Shown: positions 4,912 to 5,966 of the stretch, piece after piece
Numbering within the stretch: the stretch's first letter is position 1
Layout of the letters: each line of letters starts with the position of its first letter
Assembly: GCA_003695865.1 (NCBI GenBank)
Contig: RFGQ01000550.1
Coordinates: forward strand, 1-5,966
Direction of reading: 5' to 3'
Origin: Gemmatimonadota bacterium
GTDB lineage: Bacteria > Gemmatimonadota > Gemmatimonadetes > Longimicrobiales > Gaopeijiaceae
DNA: 5,966 nucleotides
Program-made: the position numbers and the translations under genes
Notes under the pieces: generated by a model
The model's input: the letters and a program-made list of their open reading frames with translations, nothing else
The model's database searches: none
Told to the model about the DNA's origin: nothing

Positions 4912-5966
4912 TCAGTCGCCGGCGGGCGCGCTCCTCGCCAGGTCGAGCACCTCGCGCACTTTGGTGAGCAGGCCGGCCGGCGTGAAGGGCTTGTGCAGGA
5001 AGTGCGTCTCGCGGGCCAGCACGCCGTGCTTCACCACGGTGTCGTCGGTGTAGCCCGACATGTAGAGCACGACGGTGTCGGGCCGGTGCTGGAGCAGCGT
5101 CTCCGCCAGTTCGCGTCCGCTGATCGTGGGCATGACCACGTCGGTGAGCAGCAGATCGATGTGCCCCTCGTATTGCCCCGCGGTCTGGATGGCTTCCATG
5201 GCGTCCCCCGCCGAGAGCACGTTGTAGCCCTGCTGGCGGAGCACGCGCTCGGCCAGCAGCCGCACCATGGTCTCGTCTTCGACCAGCAGGATCGTCTCGC
5301 TGCCCGAAGGCGCCTCGTCTCCCGCCCGTTCCGCGACGCGGTCGACCGGCGCCTCCACGCGGGGCAGGTAGATGCGCATGGTCGTACCGCGACCCAGCTC
5401 GCTGTCGGCCTCGATGTAGCCGCCGCTCTGCTTCACGATGCCGTAGCTCATCGCCAGCCCGAGGCCCGTGCCCTTACCGATCTCTTTGGTCGTGAAGAAG
5501 GGTTCGAAGATGAGCGCGAGCGTCTCTTCGCTCATGCCCTCGCCGGTGTCCTCGACCTCGAGCAGCACGTGGTCGCCCGGCGTCGAGCCCAGATGGGCGC
5601 GCACGAAGTCGTCGTCCAGGCGCACGTTGCGGGTGCGGATCGTGAGGTCGCCGCCCCGCGGCATGGCGTCGCGGGCGTTCACTGCGAGGTTCACGATCAC
5701 CTGTTCGAGTTGCGCCGCGTCGGCGCGCACGGGCCAGATGTGCTCCTCGGGGTCGAGCAGCAGATGGACGTCTTCGCCGATGATGCGGTGCAGCATCGAG
5801 CGCACGCCCTCGACGACCTCGTTCAGGTCGATGACGCGCGGACGCAGCACCTGCCGGCGGCTGAACGCGAGGAGCTGGTCGGTGAGCGAAGCCGCACGCG
5901 TTCCGGCGCGTCGGATCTCTTCGAGCGAGTCGCCGGCCGGGCCGTCGCCCACCAGTCCGAGCGCCA
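4912..5966 (-). CDS. Hybrid sensor histidine kinase, C-terminal part with HATPase and receiver domains (5' end outside window)
   Basis: This is the catalytic and receiver part of a two-component hybrid kinase. The frame stays open to the right edge, so the GTG at 5952 is not a credible start. Residues below count from that GTG. Residues 9-40, including SLTDQLLAFSRRQ (22-34), are the second helix of the dimerisation domain. The H-box histidine should lie just outside the window. The HATPase domain follows: N-box NLAVNARDAM (88-97), G1 DTGEGM (135-140), F-box FEPFFTTK (149-156), G2 GKGTGLGLA (159-167). A receiver domain occupies about 219-340, with acidic pair E225/D226, phospho-acceptor D271 in LLTDVVMP, S299 in MSGY, and K321 in HKPF. 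All key residues are intact. The order kinase-HATPase-REC fits the common hybrid kinases with N-terminal PAS or GAF sensors. Phosphate probably passes from histidine to D271, and an output partner is not in view. It converges on the dehydrogenase gene. Confidence 0.93.
   Translation of the reverse strand, partial: ALGLVGDGPAGDSLEEIRRAGTRAASLTDQLLAFSRRQVLRPRVIDLNEVVEGVRSMLHRIIGEDVHLLLDPEEHIWPVRADAAQLEQVIVNLAVNARDAMPRGGDLTIRTRNVRLDDDFVRAHLGSTPGDHVLLEVEDTGEGMSEETLALIFEPFFTTKEIGKGTGLGLAMSYGIVKQSGGYIEADSELGRGTTMRIYLPRVEAPVDRVAERAGDEAPSGSETILLVEDETMVRLLAERVLRQQGYNVLSAGDAMEAIQTAGQYEGHIDLLLTDVVMPTISGRELAETLLQHRPDTVVLYMSGYTDDTVVKHGVLARETHFLHKPFTPAGLLTKVREVLDLARSAPAGD

Noticed and set aside
5950..5952. 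GTG as the start of the histidine kinase gene
   Set aside because: The frame is open upstream to the window edge and a hybrid kinase needs the H-box helix and sensor region before this point.
1..5966. CRISPR array, insertion sequence, tRNA/rRNA, toxin-antitoxin or phage module
   Set aside because: No regularly spaced repeats, transposase-like proteins, tRNA cloverleaf or small paired toxin-antitoxin genes could be seen on either strand.

Overview
This window comes from a very GC-rich bacterial chromosome (roughly 70% G+C by eye, with strong G/C preference at third codon positions). The gene content is a biosynthetic/catabolic PLP enzyme, a cyclic-nucleotide-linked GGDEF protein, an HDAC-family amidohydrolase, a zinc dehydrogenase and a hybrid histidine kinase ending in a receiver domain. 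This fits a free-living, signalling-rich Gram-negative lineage such as Gemmatimonadota, Acidobacteriota or Myxococcota. That placement is an inference from style, not from a marker gene.

Layout, left to right. (1) The last 32 codons of an unrecognised plus-strand gene end at 99. Ten bases later threonine ammonia-lyase (ilvA type with one ACT domain, 110-1345) begins, and its ribosome binding site overlaps the upstream stop, so the two are probably co-transcribed. (2) A 266-base convergent spacer (1346-1611) holds the strongest non-coding signal in the window: a long G+C hairpin followed by a T-tract (1500-1546), a textbook intrinsic terminator for plus-strand transcripts. It is preceded by a promoter-like block, a short inverted repeat and a G-rich stretch, which could mark a small RNA but may equally be a long 3' UTR. 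(3) Two minus-strand genes probably form an operon transcribed from about 3518 down to 1612. The first is an HDAC/AcuC-type deacetylase with an intact zinc site. The second joins a cyclic-nucleotide-binding domain to a GGDEF diguanylate cyclase domain with both catalytic and product-inhibition motifs. (4) A 190-base divergent spacer (3519-3708) contains a perfect 7-bp-arm inverted repeat. (5) A plus-strand zinc-binding dehydrogenase of the medium-chain superfamily (3709-4806). (6) A 105-base convergent spacer. (7) The 3' part of a minus-strand hybrid sensor histidine kinase (4912 to beyond the right edge), with its ATPase and receiver domains present and its phospho-accepting histidine just outside the window.

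The genes look like separate transcription units of housekeeping and signalling character rather than one pathway. The only functional link I would defend is the deacetylase/diguanylate cyclase pair, which by position may be co-expressed. I see no mobile element, CRISPR array, tRNA or rRNA, and no clear evidence of a new defence or biosynthetic system. The most worthwhile leads are the cNMP-GGDEF fusion next to a deacetylase, the possible small RNA at 1400-1546, and small inverted repeats placed ahead of genes.
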